From an uncultured Bacteroidales bacterium (GTDB lineage Bacteria; Bacteroidota; Bacteroidia; Bacteroidales; Bacteroidaceae), in contig CADBQP010000002.1 in assembly GCA_902796835.1 (NCBI GenBank), forward strand, positions 1 to 62,240: a DNA stretch of 62,240 nt, read 5' to 3'. The notes under the pieces were generated by a model. It did not search any database and had not been told where the DNA came from. It was given only the letters and a program-made list of their open reading frames with translations. Every line of letters starts with the position of its first letter. Position 1 is the stretch's first letter. This document shows, one piece after another, positions 9,529-17,976 of the stretch. A program made the translations under genes and the position numbers.

Positions 9529-11277
9529 TTATAAGGTCAAACTGTCTATAAACAAGGTGAGCGCCAGCATGTCGGCCGCACCGCCAGGCGACACTCGGGC
9601 CGATGTCCATTGCTGATTGAGTCGCGCCAGCGCTTCTTCAAGTTGTTCATTTGGCAAATGTAGTAATTCTTTAGCTTCCGCCCTTGTTTTCAAGGCAATA
9701 TCTTTACCACACCTATGCCACACGTTGGTGTCGTCGAGTTCTGAAATGATTTCGAGCAACAGCCGCAGGGGCGAATGATGTGTTCGATAGGACGGCAGCC
9801 AATGGTCGAAAAGCATCCGATAGCCTGTTTGTGCGTTATAGAGAGCCCCGCCCACAGCATGTTTTTTCACTACGTTGGCTCCATGGGTATCTCTGGGGGC
9901 TTCTATTGCGCGGGCCAGACGGCCTATTACTTCGCTCAGCGACTTTTCTGACACTTTATGTTCGCAAAAAAGCAGATGGCTACTTCCCACTACGGCCAAC
10001 CCCAAAGAGAAGAGGGCTCCTCGGTGGGTGTTCACTCCAAGAGTAGCCTCAAACATGGCATGCTCGGCCTTCAATCCTATCTCACGAAGTTTCTCCGTAC
10101 TGAGCAGCGTTCCGGAATAGGCACAGCAGGCTAATTCTGAGAATGTCGGGAACAAGGCATCGATACTTCGCTTCATCAGGCGATAGTCCATGTCGCTATG
10201 AGCTCCATTGTCGTGTTGGTCCACCAATCCTGGTTTAGGAGTTAAGTCAAGTTCGGTTTGAAGGGCCCACTTGGCGGCATGTGCTATGAGATGGGGAAGT
10301 GTGCATGGCGGAACGAGACTGAAGGCTCGGGCCACGGTGCCGTCTGTCAGAAATTTTCTCACAGCCGAAGCACTCACCGCCTGTCCGTCCAGGGTGAGGC
10401 GTGGAATTTCAGCCACCTTGATGCCTGCCTGCTGCAGCACTTGGCGCATCATAATATTATATTGTGCGGTCAGTTCGTCGGACTTTTCGCTTCCGACAAA
10501 CCTTACCGATGCTTGCAGGCTCGGCGCAATGTGACGACAAAAGAGGTCGAGGTCGAGCCTCATTTGCACCTGAGCGGCGCTACTTGGCTCCTTTAGGAAA
10601 TAGGATGGGAATGTGGCCGCCGAAATGGCATAACAGCCCGACTCCACTATTCTCACGTTCTCATATGCTGATACACACTGTTGCAGCATGGCCCGCCGCT
10701 CGGCAAGGGTGAATTCCGAAACGTCCTCGCTCACAAGCACGACTACCATGCTGTCTACTTTCTTAGCAGCCTGCTTAATCAAGTATTCGTGGCCGCGGGT
10801 CAGGGGGTTACAGTTCATCACAGCCACGCCCACGCTGCCTTTCTCGTCGGTCTGACTAACGGCTCCCCGAAGCGATGCCTTGAAGTGGCGCAGACTGTTG
10901 GGGTTGCTTTCGAGCAGCACGGCCTCATCTGTCTCGGCCACATGGCAGAAAGAGAGCGCCTCAAAGATTTTTCGGTTTTCGGGCTTGGTGAACACCATGA
11001 CATTTTCATAGCCTCTACTGCGCGCCTCGGTGAGCAGGTAGCTTATAAGGCTACTTGTCAGTCCGTCGCTGCGTGCTTCGGCCTCGACAGCCACTCCCTT
11101 AATCACATTTCGGTGCAATCCTGCTCCGCCCACGAGCCGTCCGTCGGAGGTGAAAACACCCACATAATAGTCCAGCTGAGGCATGTCCAGCGAGCATCGC
11201 TGCATGAGTGTGGCCACTTTCTTGCGAACTTCGGGCAAGGAGAGTGGCATTTGCTGCAAGGTGTATTCGCTAAGCAT
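9529..11277 (-). CDS. citC-citG: Fused citrate lyase ligase (CitC) and triphosphoribosyl-dephospho-CoA synthase (CitG)
   Basis: A 582-residue fusion of two citrate lyase maturation enzymes. Residues 1-~125 are GNAT-like (GVFTSDGRLVGGAGLHRNVIKG). Residues ~145-320 form the CitC nucleotidyltransferase part with NPLTRGHEYL and the late VSASAVRKFL motif; CitC acetylates the lyase prosthetic group using acetate and ATP. From about residue 330 CitG begins (ELDLTPKPGLVDQHDNGAHSDMDY, then GVNTHRGALFSLGL and ARVSPGGAADMLALTLF), which makes the prosthetic-group precursor from ATP and dephospho-CoA. CitG is more often separate or fused to CitX. The start overlaps the citX stop by 8 nt. No frameshift is visible and both halves look complete. 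Confidence 0.9.
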   Translation of the reverse strand: MLSEYTLQQMPLSLPEVRKKVATLMQRCSLDMPQLDYYVGVFTSDGRLVGGAGLHRNVIKGVAVEAEARSDGLTSSLISYLLTEARSRGYENVMVFTKPENRKIFEALSFCHVAETDEAVLLESNPNSLRHFKASLRGAVSQTDEKGSVGVAVMNCNPLTRGHEYLIKQAAKKVDSMVVVLVSEDVSEFTLAERRAMLQQCVSAYENVRIVESGCYAISAATFPSYFLKEPSSAAQVQMRLDLDLFCRHIAPSLQASVRFVGSEKSDELTAQYNIMMRQVLQQAGIKVAEIPRLTLDGQAVSASAVRKFLTDGTVARAFSLVPPCTLPHLIAHAAKWALQTELDLTPKPGLVDQHDNGAHSDMDYRLMKRSIDALFPTFSELACCAYSGTLLSTEKLREIGLKAEHAMFEATLGVNTHRGALFSLGLAVVGSSHLLFCEHKVSEKSLSEVIGRLARAIEAPRDTHGANVVKKHAVGGALYNAQTGYRMLFDHWLPSYRTHHSPLRLLLEIISELDDTNVWHRCGKDIALKTRAEAKELLHLPNEQLEEALARLNQQWTSARVSPGGAADMLALTLFIDSLTL

Positions 11278-11773
11278 ATTGGGCTACTAATCTTCTTATT
11301 TCATTGAGGAGCTCTTGTTGCGAGTGTGTTTTGTTGCGCATGCAATAGCGAGCCTCCTGATGGCAGAGCAAACATGTGCGACCTTTTCGTCCTACGTCGC
11401 TGCGCGAAATGGGTGATCCCGTTTTTCGGGAAATAACATCAAGGTCGAACAGGCGCCCTAACGGATGAATGTCCTCTATGTCACAGACTCGTCTTTTTGC
11501 TTCCATTTCCTCGACCTTTACCAATGCATAGGCTTCAAATCCTGTTTCGAGATCGCGCTCCATAAAATGCTCCGTCTCGGCATGGAAGGCATGTCGGAGC
11601 GCCTCGGTGGCTGCTCGGGCTATGGTCAGCGACAAATCATTACGCTTGACACTGCCGGGCATGACCACCGTCAGACACACCAAAGTGGATTCGGAATACA
11701 TACCGAGCAACTTTTCTTGCATGGCCTTACGGGCGTCACGACTTGCCAGCAATCTGTCAAGCGTAATGTTCAT
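11270..11773 (-). CDS. citX: Apo-citrate lyase phosphoribosyl-dephospho-CoA transferase
   Basis: Attaches the phosphoribosyl-dephospho-CoA prosthetic group to a serine of CitD. The 167-residue protein has the family blocks IEDIHPLGRLFDLDV and SRSDVGRKGRTCLLCHQEA. It lies between citF (28-nt gap) and the citC-citG fusion (8-nt overlap), in keeping with the usual citrate lyase maturation cluster. Confidence 0.9.
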   Translation of the reverse strand: MNITLDRLLASRDARKAMQEKLLGMYSESTLVCLTVVMPGSVKRNDLSLTIARAATEALRHAFHAETEHFMERDLETGFEAYALVKVEEMEAKRRVCDIEDIHPLGRLFDLDVISRKTGSPISRSDVGRKGRTCLLCHQEARYCMRNKTHSQQELLNEIRRLVAQYA

Positions 11774-11800
11774 TGGTGTCGGGCTTTCAATCGTGTGACA

Positions 11801-13336
11801 CTATTCTTCTATGTTTTTAATCACGTCCATCACACTGCCGTCGCGGTTCATGACGATGCCCACCACCTTGTTGCCGAATGGCAGGGGCGCTGCGTCGCCA
11901 ATCACTCGCTTGGCGCGCTGTGCCAGTTCGTGGATGTCGACCACCTTCAGTCCGGCCTTTGCGAGGCGCACCGCCAACTCCGGACGACGTGGGTTCACGG
12001 CAATTCCATATTCGGTTACCACCACATCGACTGTTGAACCTGGGGTGATGAGGGTGGTCACCTCGTCAACCACACAGGGAATTCGTCCTCTCAAGAGGGG
12101 GCACACGATGATGCTTAGCGCCGAGTCGGCAGCGGTGTCGGGATGGCCGCCAATGGCTCCGCGTATGATGCCGTCGCTGCCCACAAGCACGTTTACGTTA
12201 AACTGCGTGTCCACTTCAAGGGCCGAGAGTATGACTATATCCAGATAGTGAACGGCCGAGCCGGGCTCGTCGGCACTGGCATATTCGTTGGACGACACTT
12301 CCTGATGCTTCGGATCGTCTTTCAGCGACTCGGCAGCCACTTTGTCGAACGACTGCACATCAATGAGCCTATCGATGAGCCCCTCTTCGTGCATCTTCAC
12401 CATGTGAGCCGTGATGCCTCCCAGGGCAAACGAGGCTTTTATGCCGCGCTCTATCATGCTCTCGCGAATAAACTTTACGGCAGCGAGCGAGGCTCCGCCC
12501 GACCCTGTCTGTATGGAGAAACCATCGTTGAAATATCCGCTGTTGATGATTACCTTGGCGGCTTGCTCGGCCAGCAGGATGTCGCGCGGATTTTTGGTGT
12601 CGCGAATAGCACCGCTTGCTATTTTCGACGAGTCGCCCACGCTTTCGACCTCGACCACATAGTCTACGTAGCGTTCCGAAATGCTGCAGGGGGTGTTGGG
12701 ATAGTCCACGATGTCGTCGGTCAGGATGACCACCTTGTCGGCATATTGCGCGTCGGGAAGGGCATAGCCCAACGAGCCGCAGATGCTCTTGGCATTTTCG
12801 GAGCGCGAATATCCGCAGGCATTGCCCAGCGCGTCGGCCGACGAAGCACCAATAAAGGCCACATCGATGTGAAGCTCGCCGCTGGCAATGGCCGAGCCGC
12901 GGGCTCCGTGCGAGCGAAACACCACGGGCTCTTCCATCAGTCCGTGCGAAATGGCCTTAGCCAGCTCGCCACGCAAACCGCTGGTCGAGATTTTGGTGAT
13001 GACTCCGTTCTTGATGTGTTCAATCAGCGGCTCGTGAACATCGATGAGGCTCGACGAAGCCAGATGGAGGTTTCGGTAGCCCATTTCGGATAGTTTGGCC
13101 ACGACCATGTTGATTACCTTGTCGCCACCGCGAAAATGATGGTGAAAGGAGATGGTCATGCCGTTGCAGAGCCCGCTGCCCTTGATGGCTTCTTCGAGCG
13201 AGGCGAGTTTCGGGCTTTGCCTTTGCAACTGCATGCGTGGAGTGTCCACCTTTTGCGTTTCTCCTCCATATGTGAGTTTGCCCATCTTGGCAGCAGCTGC
13301 CCTGATGAGTTCTTTTCTTTCTTCCATAGTGTTCAT
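11801..13336 (-). CDS. citF: Citrate lyase alpha subunit (citrate:acetyl-ACP transferase)
   Basis: Exchanges citrate for acetate on the CitD prosthetic group, forming citryl-ACP. The 511-residue length fits CitF. Recognisable stretches are SGLCNGMTISFHHHFRGGD near residue 60, GSGGASLAAVKFI, the VIGAI-like glycine-rich block around GSDGIIRGAIGGHPDTA, and VVTEYGIAVNPRRPEL at the C-terminal side. Its start codon overlaps the citE stop (ATGA at 13333-13336), showing translational coupling of the two catalytic subunits. Confidence 0.95.
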   Translation of the reverse strand: MNTMEERKELIRAAAAKMGKLTYGGETQKVDTPRMQLQRQSPKLASLEEAIKGSGLCNGMTISFHHHFRGGDKVINMVVAKLSEMGYRNLHLASSSLIDVHEPLIEHIKNGVITKISTSGLRGELAKAISHGLMEEPVVFRSHGARGSAIASGELHIDVAFIGASSADALGNACGYSRSENAKSICGSLGYALPDAQYADKVVILTDDIVDYPNTPCSISERYVDYVVEVESVGDSSKIASGAIRDTKNPRDILLAEQAAKVIINSGYFNDGFSIQTGSGGASLAAVKFIRESMIERGIKASFALGGITAHMVKMHEEGLIDRLIDVQSFDKVAAESLKDDPKHQEVSSNEYASADEPGSAVHYLDIVILSALEVDTQFNVNVLVGSDGIIRGAIGGHPDTAADSALSIIVCPLLRGRIPCVVDEVTTLITPGSTVDVVVTEYGIAVNPRRPELAVRLAKAGLKVVDIHELAQRAKRVIGDAAPLPFGNKVVGIVMNRDGSVMDVIKNIEE

Positions 13337-14223
13337 AGTACGTCTTCTTTAGAAATTACACCTGAGGCAATGGCCAAGTCGATGGTGCGCTGGGCGCGTA
13401 TGACCACGGGGCGGTCTACCATCTTTCCGTTGAGCGACACCACGCCGCTTCCCCGAGCCTCGGCCTCCTTGATGGCGGCAATGATGGCACGGGCTTTCTC
13501 AATGGCTTTGGCCGTGGGGGCAAACACTTCGTTGACCACCTGTATTTGGCGCGGATTAATGATTGACTTTCCGTCGAAGCCAAGTGTTTTGATGAGTTCC
13601 ACTTCCTTGCGGAAGGTTTCCATGTCGTTCAGGTTCGAATATACCGTGTCGAGCGCATCGATGCCGGCAGCCCTGGCAGCCACCACAATGGTTTGGCGCG
13701 CCAGCAGCAGTTCCATTCCCTCGGGCGAGCGCTGCGTCTTTAGGTTGGCACAATAGTCTTCAGCGCCCAGGGCTATGCCCATCATGCGGGGCGAGGCCGT
13801 GGCTATGGCATAGGCATTCACTACACCAAGGGCGCTCTCTATGGCGGCCATAATCTTTGTGCGGCCCACACATCCCAGCTCGGCCTCCACGCGCTCTATT
13901 TCGCGCTCCACCTCGTGCACCTCCTCGGCCGTCTCGGTCTTGGGCATTCTTACCACGTGGACACCGGCTTTCACTACGGCTTCCACGTCCTTCTTGCCAT
14001 AGGGTGTGCTGAGCGGATTGATGCGCACCACCATTTCGGTGTCGCCATAGTCCACCGTACGCAGGGCATTATATACCAGCAGCCGGGCGGCGTCTTTCTC
14101 GGCCATGGCCACCGAGTCTTCAAGGTCGAGCATAATGCTGTCGGGGCCATAGATAAAAGCATCTTGCATCATGGCGGGATTATTTCCCGGCACGAACATC
14201 ATCGTTCTTCTTAGTCGTGACAT
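13333..14223 (-). CDS. citE: Citrate lyase beta subunit (citryl-ACP lyase)
   Basis: Cleaves citryl-ACP to oxaloacetate and acetyl-ACP. The 296-residue HpcH/HpaI-type TIM barrel begins LRRTMMFVPGNNPAMMQDA, then DSIMLDLEDSVAMAEKDAAR (Mg-binding acidic residues), MVVRINPL (substrate-binding Arg) and KIMAAIESALGVVNAYAIA (metal-binding Glu). It lies 67 nt after citD and overlaps citF by 4 nt. Confidence 0.95.
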   Translation of the reverse strand: MSRLRRTMMFVPGNNPAMMQDAFIYGPDSIMLDLEDSVAMAEKDAARLLVYNALRTVDYGDTEMVVRINPLSTPYGKKDVEAVVKAGVHVVRMPKTETAEEVHEVEREIERVEAELGCVGRTKIMAAIESALGVVNAYAIATASPRMMGIALGAEDYCANLKTQRSPEGMELLLARQTIVVAARAAGIDALDTVYSNLNDMETFRKEVELIKTLGFDGKSIINPRQIQVVNEVFAPTAKAIEKARAIIAAIKEAEARGSGVVSLNGKMVDRPVVIRAQRTIDLAIASGVISKEDVL

Positions 14224-14290
14224 GATATAGATTTAAGAGAGTTTTTCTGGTTAGTTTTTTCCGATAGTTCAGGCTTATGTGCGTGGAGGG

Positions 14291-14572
14291 CTAATCCTTC
14301 CACACGTCTTTGCCCGTTGCCCTCACGGCCGCAGCCGTCACTCGGGCCCTGATGGTGCAGTCGAGGGCGCCTTTGTCCACCAGGCGCACATGGGCGTTGG
14401 TCAGTCCAAAATCCGTTAATGCCTCAGTGGCTACTTGCCTGATTTGTTCACCAAACTGCAGGGCCACGGTGCTCTCGAGTTCAATGTGCAAGCCTTCGCC
14501 TTCGGCCGGCGAAATTTGCACCATTACGTCGCCCGACTCCAGCGTGCCCGCCGTAGCTGTCTTGATTTCCAT
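14291..14572 (-). CDS. citD: Citrate lyase acyl carrier protein (gamma subunit)
   Basis: A 93-residue carrier protein of the citrate lyase complex. The motif AGTLESGDVMVQISP contains Ser13, aligned with the known attachment serine (Ser14 in other CitD) for the phosphoribosyl-dephospho-CoA group added by CitX. It is the first gene of the minus-strand operon citD-citE-citF-citX-citCG-acn-icd, with a TACTTTTG box just upstream. Confidence 0.93.
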   Translation of the reverse strand: MEIKTATAGTLESGDVMVQISPAEGEGLHIELESTVALQFGEQIRQVATEALTDFGLTNAHVRLVDKGALDCTIRARVTAAAVRATGKDVWKD

Positions 14573-14587
14573 AAAAAATTTAATTTA

Positions 14588-14595
14588 CAAAAGTA
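14588..14595 (-). promoter_or_regulatory. -7 promoter box for the citrate lyase operon
   Basis: On the minus strand TACTTTTG matches TAnnTTTG, 16 nt before the citD ATG. No clear TTTG -33 box was found and the implied leader would be very short, so the true start could lie elsewhere in 14600-14770, a GT- and CT-rich stretch with no gene. Confidence 0.45.
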
Positions 14596-14772
14596 AGTAA
14601 GTGTGTGTGTTTTTCTTCTTCATCGGTCTGCACTGCAGCGGTCGAAAGGCCCGCAGCAGCAGTCAGGCCCATGCAGTGCACAAAAATAAACACACTTTTC
14701 AAATATCCAAAATCTCAGCGCACTATTTTTTTGTTTTTTCACTCCACACACACTCTCTCCCCGCGCCGGCCC

Positions 14773-15504
14773 TCAAAGTGTGCGCGCCAGCAGCCCAATC
14801 AGCGCCATGTGGGCAGGATAGTAATAATAGAAAAACCTGCCCAGCCACCGCCAGCGGCCGCGCTGTCCGTTATACATAGCCAGCAGCGGCACGGCCAGCC
14901 AGCAAGCCAGGTGCACCATGCCGTAGGTGGGGCTGTGGAAAATGAAGAATGCCACGGCATAGGCCGAAATAATCAGCATGAGCCACAACATCTGCCTGCT
15001 GAAGTTGCCCCTGCTTCGTCCCATCAAGGGGATGGCCAGCGTTGGGACGCAACTCCAGTCGGACGTGAACGTGAGCAGACAGGCCACGAGCGAGATGCCC
15101 ACTTTCTGCCAAAGCTGCAGGCACTCCGTGTCCCACACCTTGAGCAGCAGTAGTCCACACAGAAGCGGCCATGCTATGCTCGTGGCATTGAACAACAAAT
15201 TGTCGAAGGGGTTGAAGCCCGACATATTGAAGTAGCAAAAGGCAAAATGGCTCACCACGGCCAACATCAGCAGCCTCCGGGCATAGTGCCAGAAGTTGTG
15301 CGTATGATAATAGCCCTCGGCCACAAAAAATATCATGATGGGCGCCGTGAGTCGGCCAATAACATGAAGGATGATTTGCTTCGGCGTTTCGGCCTGAGCA
15401 TAGGTTTCAATGCCCACCCACGCCAGGTGGTCAATCGTCATGGTAACGATGGCTATGAGCTTCAGTGCGTTGCCGCTCAAACCTCTCTCGATGATTTTCA
15501 GCAT
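14773..15504 (-). CDS. TraX-like integral membrane protein
   Basis: A 243-residue polytopic protein with about seven hydrophobic segments. The start SGNALKLIAIVTMTIDHLAW, the block HVIGRLTAPIMIFFVAEGYYHT and the end FFYYYYPAHMALIGLLA match the TraX family (first known as F-pilin N-acetylase). Chromosomal TraX-like proteins are widespread and most have no assigned substrate; a membrane acyltransferase role is an inference from the family. It stands alone, about 200 nt from citD, with its own promoter box. Confidence 0.78.
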   Translation of the reverse strand: MLKIIERGLSGNALKLIAIVTMTIDHLAWVGIETYAQAETPKQIILHVIGRLTAPIMIFFVAEGYYHTHNFWHYARRLLMLAVVSHFAFCYFNMSGFNPFDNLLFNATSIAWPLLCGLLLLKVWDTECLQLWQKVGISLVACLLTFTSDWSCVPTLAIPLMGRSRGNFSRQMLWLMLIISAYAVAFFIFHSPTYGMVHLACWLAVPLLAMYNGQRGRWRWLGRFFYYYYPAHMALIGLLARTL

Positions 15505-15561
15505 ACGAACAACAATATAAATAATATACCTATATTAAATTGCATGGCTCGGGGCGATTTC

Positions 15562-15569
15562 CAAAAGTA
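15562..15569 (-). promoter_or_regulatory. -7 promoter box for the TraX-like gene
   Basis: Minus-strand TACTTTTG (TAnnTTTG), 58 nt upstream of the start at 15504. No matching -33 TTTG at the usual distance. A second identical box lies at 15741-15748. Confidence 0.5.
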
Positions 15570-15623
15570 GCCGTAGGAGAATCCCCCCGGGGGTTGCCTT
15601 TCCTTTTAAGCCGATAGTAAAAA

Positions 15624-15678
15624 CAGTTGGCTCAACTCTTTAAACAGTTGGCTCAACTCATTAAATTGTCGAGCCAAC
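15624..15678 (+). repeat. 21-bp-period intergenic repeat, locus B (2 direct units + inverted half)
   Basis: CAGTTGGCTCAACTCTTTAA... is followed 21 bp later by a second copy with ATTAAA, then the inverted arm GTCGAGCCAAC (to 15678). It lies in the 367-nt gap between the divergent TraX-like and symporter genes, so it cannot be a terminator shared by gene ends. Confidence 0.8.
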
Positions 15679-15843
15679 AGAGCATTCTCTTTACCCTCCG
15701 AATTCATTGCCCCGTAGAGCAAAATCAAAAAAAGGCGGTTCAAAAGTAGTCAAAGCGCCGCAAACCACAGGCTTTCGGCAGTAAAAAAAAGCGAGATTGC
15801 AAGAAAGTAGCAAGTTTGCCCACCGTTTTCAACCAATAATTAT

Positions 15844-15851
15844 TAGATTTG
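15844..15851 (+). promoter_or_regulatory. -7 promoter box for the carboxylate symporter
   Basis: TAGATTTG (TAnnTTTG) 20 nt upstream of the ATG at 15872. A TTTG lies at 15815-15818, but the 25-bp spacing is longer than usual. Confidence 0.5.
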
Positions 15852-15871
15852 CACATCCTAACACTACGTCC

Positions 15872-17038
15872 ATGAAGAAAATACGCATTCCCCTACTCCC
15901 GCGCATCATCATAGCCATTGCGCTCGGTGTGCTTTTAGGAAAGTTCATGCCCGAATCCATTGTGCGCATTTTTGCCACATTCAACGATATTTTCGGTCAG
16001 TTTCTGGGCTTTCTCATTCCACTTATCATCATTGGACTGGTCACACCTGCCATAGCCGAAATCGGCAAGGGAGCCGGCAAACTACTCATAGCAACCGCCG
16101 CGCTGGCCTATTTCGACACCGTGCTGGCCGGACTTCTCACTTATGGCACCGGACGCGCCCTCTTTCCCGGCTTGATAGAGAGCGCTGCAGGGCTTGAGGC
16201 CGTGTCGAAACCCGAAAGCCTACAGCCCTATTTCAGCATACAAATTCCCGCCGCCATCGACGTAATGGGCGCATTGGTGCTCTCGTTCATCCTGGGAATT
16301 TGCATAGCCCAAGGCGGAGCACCCACCATGAAAAAGTTCTTCGCCGAGTTTCGCGACATCATAAGCCTCGTCATAGCCAAAACCATTGTGCCCCTTCTGC
16401 CGCTCTATATCTTCGGCATCTTCCTGAGCATGACCATGAGCGGACAAGTTTGGCACATACTCTCCGTGTTCGCCATGATCATAGTTGTCATCTTTGCGCT
16501 CCACATTTTCGTGCTCCTATACGAATTTGCTGCAGCCGGCTTGCTGACACACCGCAACCCACTGCGTCTCCTGGCCCGCATGATGCCCGCCTACTTCACC
16601 GCCCTGGGCACAGCCTCGTCGGCAGCAACGATTCCCGTCACACTGAAGCAGACCAAGGAAAACGGAGTGTCAGACGAAATCGCGGCATTTACCATCCCAT
16701 TATGCTCCACCATCCACATGTCGGGTTCCACATTAAAAATCACCGCCTGCGCCCTTACCATCTGCATGATCCAAAACATGCCCTACGACTTCCCGCTTTT
16801 CCTAAACTTCATCCTCATGCTCGGAATCTGCATGGTGGCCGCACCAGGCGTGCCCGGAGGCAGCATCATGGCCGCTCTGGCACCGCTCTCCAGCATACTG
16901 GGATTCGGTGCCGAGGCACAAGCCCTAATGATAGCCCTCTACATTGCCATGGACTCCTTTGGCACAGCCTGCAACGTGACGGGCGACGGAGCCATAGCTC
17001 TCATCGTCGACAAATGGTTTAGAAAGAAGGAAGCCTAA
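15872..17038 (+). CDS. Dicarboxylate/amino acid:cation symporter (DAACS family)
   Basis: A 388-residue secondary transporter. The start at 15872 (MKKIRIPLLPRIIIAIALGV) follows a promoter box; an in-frame upstream ATG at 15797 would add 25 residues and lies before that box. It has about eight hydrophobic segments, the serine-rich hairpin region (TALGTASSAATIPVTLKQ) and the late AAPGVPGGSIMAALAPLSSILGFG and MDSFGTACNVTGDGA blocks that bind substrate and cations in the GltPh/DctA/SstT group. Substrate could be C4-dicarboxylates, acidic amino acids, or Ser/Thr. It is divergent from the citrate locus; a role in feeding it is possible but not shown. Confidence 0.88.
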   Translation: MKKIRIPLLPRIIIAIALGVLLGKFMPESIVRIFATFNDIFGQFLGFLIPLIIIGLVTPAIAEIGKGAGKLLIATAALAYFDTVLAGLLTYGTGRALFPGLIESAAGLEAVSKPESLQPYFSIQIPAAIDVMGALVLSFILGICIAQGGAPTMKKFFAEFRDIISLVIAKTIVPLLPLYIFGIFLSMTMSGQVWHILSVFAMIIVVIFALHIFVLLYEFAAAGLLTHRNPLRLLARMMPAYFTALGTASSAATIPVTLKQTKENGVSDEIAAFTIPLCSTIHMSGSTLKITACALTICMIQNMPYDFPLFLNFILMLGICMVAAPGVPGGSIMAALAPLSSILGFGAEAQALMIALYIAMDSFGTACNVTGDGAIALIVDKWFRKKEA

Positions 17039-17196
17039 AAAGAAAACAACAAAAGCTTCACACACTCCAAATGGCGAGAACAACCTACAAAGAAAAAAAA
17101 CCACGCAGAAGATGGAAAAGGAAACAAAAGATGCCCTGAAATTATCTTTAAACTGAAAAAAGATGAAGCCAAACCTTAAAAAAACAAATAAAATAC

Positions 17197-17204
17197 TATC
17201 TTTG
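17197..17204 (+). promoter_or_regulatory. -7 promoter box
   Basis: TATCTTTG (TAnnTTTG), 43 nt upstream of the preferred start at 17248. No clear -33 TTTG in the A-rich region before it. Confidence 0.55.
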
Positions 17205-17247
17205 CATGGCGCATTATGCTTTTTATGATTTTGCAACCCTTCGGCCA

Positions 17248-17931
17248 ATGAAAACATCCACTGCGCATTCGACAACCAAAATAGTGTTGCTCTGCCTGAT
17301 AGTATGGGCAAGAGCGGCAATGGGTTTTGCGCAAACTGACGATGCCACACTAATACACACACAAAACACCGACAGCGCCATTGCGGAGCACAATATGGCC
17401 ATCAAGGAGGCTCCCATGCTGTCTGTTCCTACCGCAGGTTATGCGATACCGCTCTTTGGCAGTTATCTCGGATGGGAACTTCACAAGGGCTTGAATGCCG
17501 AGCTTGGCATGAGCCTCACCACAGGATTAGGGCAAGGGCGGATGAAGGGCGTGGGCTTTGGCCAACACGTAGCTTTGGCCTACGCCATGCCGCTATCCAG
17601 AAAACTTTCCGCTGCAGCCGGACTCTATGCAAGCCATCTGCAATGGGGAAGCCACCAGATTACCAACGTAGGGCTCGCCGCCATTGTAGCCTATGAATGG
17701 AGCGAACGTTGCACATTGTATGCGTATGCCACCCACCAGTTGAACAAGCCCCGGCCCGGACGCCCGGTTCACCCCATGGCTTTCGATTGGGGCCAAAGCA
17801 GCTTAGGAGCGGGGCTCGACCTTAAACTTTCAGACCACGTAAACATAGGTTTTGAAATAAGCATCTCGGACGGAACGCCATGGCGCGACCACATAATCCA
17901 CCGCAGGCACATGAAACCTTACGGTTGGTAA
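17248..17931 (+). CDS. Predicted outer-membrane barrel, unknown function
   Basis: I do not recognise a named family. Starting at 17248 gives 227 residues with a signal peptide (hydrophobic IVLLCLIVWARAAMGFAQ); an earlier in-frame ATG at 17206 lies right on the promoter box and is unlikely. The mature part is rich in Gly, Tyr and alternating strands (GWELHKGLNAELGMSLTTG, GQHVALAYAMPLS, AAGLYASHLQWG), consistent with a small beta-barrel. The C-terminus RRHMKPYGW is not a typical barrel end. Followed 45 nt later by the helicase gene on the same strand. Confidence 0.65.
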   Translation: MKTSTAHSTTKIVLLCLIVWARAAMGFAQTDDATLIHTQNTDSAIAEHNMAIKEAPMLSVPTAGYAIPLFGSYLGWELHKGLNAELGMSLTTGLGQGRMKGVGFGQHVALAYAMPLSRKLSAAAGLYASHLQWGSHQITNVGLAAIVAYEWSERCTLYAYATHQLNKPRPGRPVHPMAFDWGQSSLGAGLDLKLSDHVNIGFEISISDGTPWRDHIIHRRHMKPYGW

Positions 17932-17976
17932 GCATCCGCGCCTTGACTATACACACAAACAACGCCAGCAACCACA

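Noticed and set aside
12143-13093. 316-codon plus-strand open frame
   Set aside because: Antisense shadow of citF.
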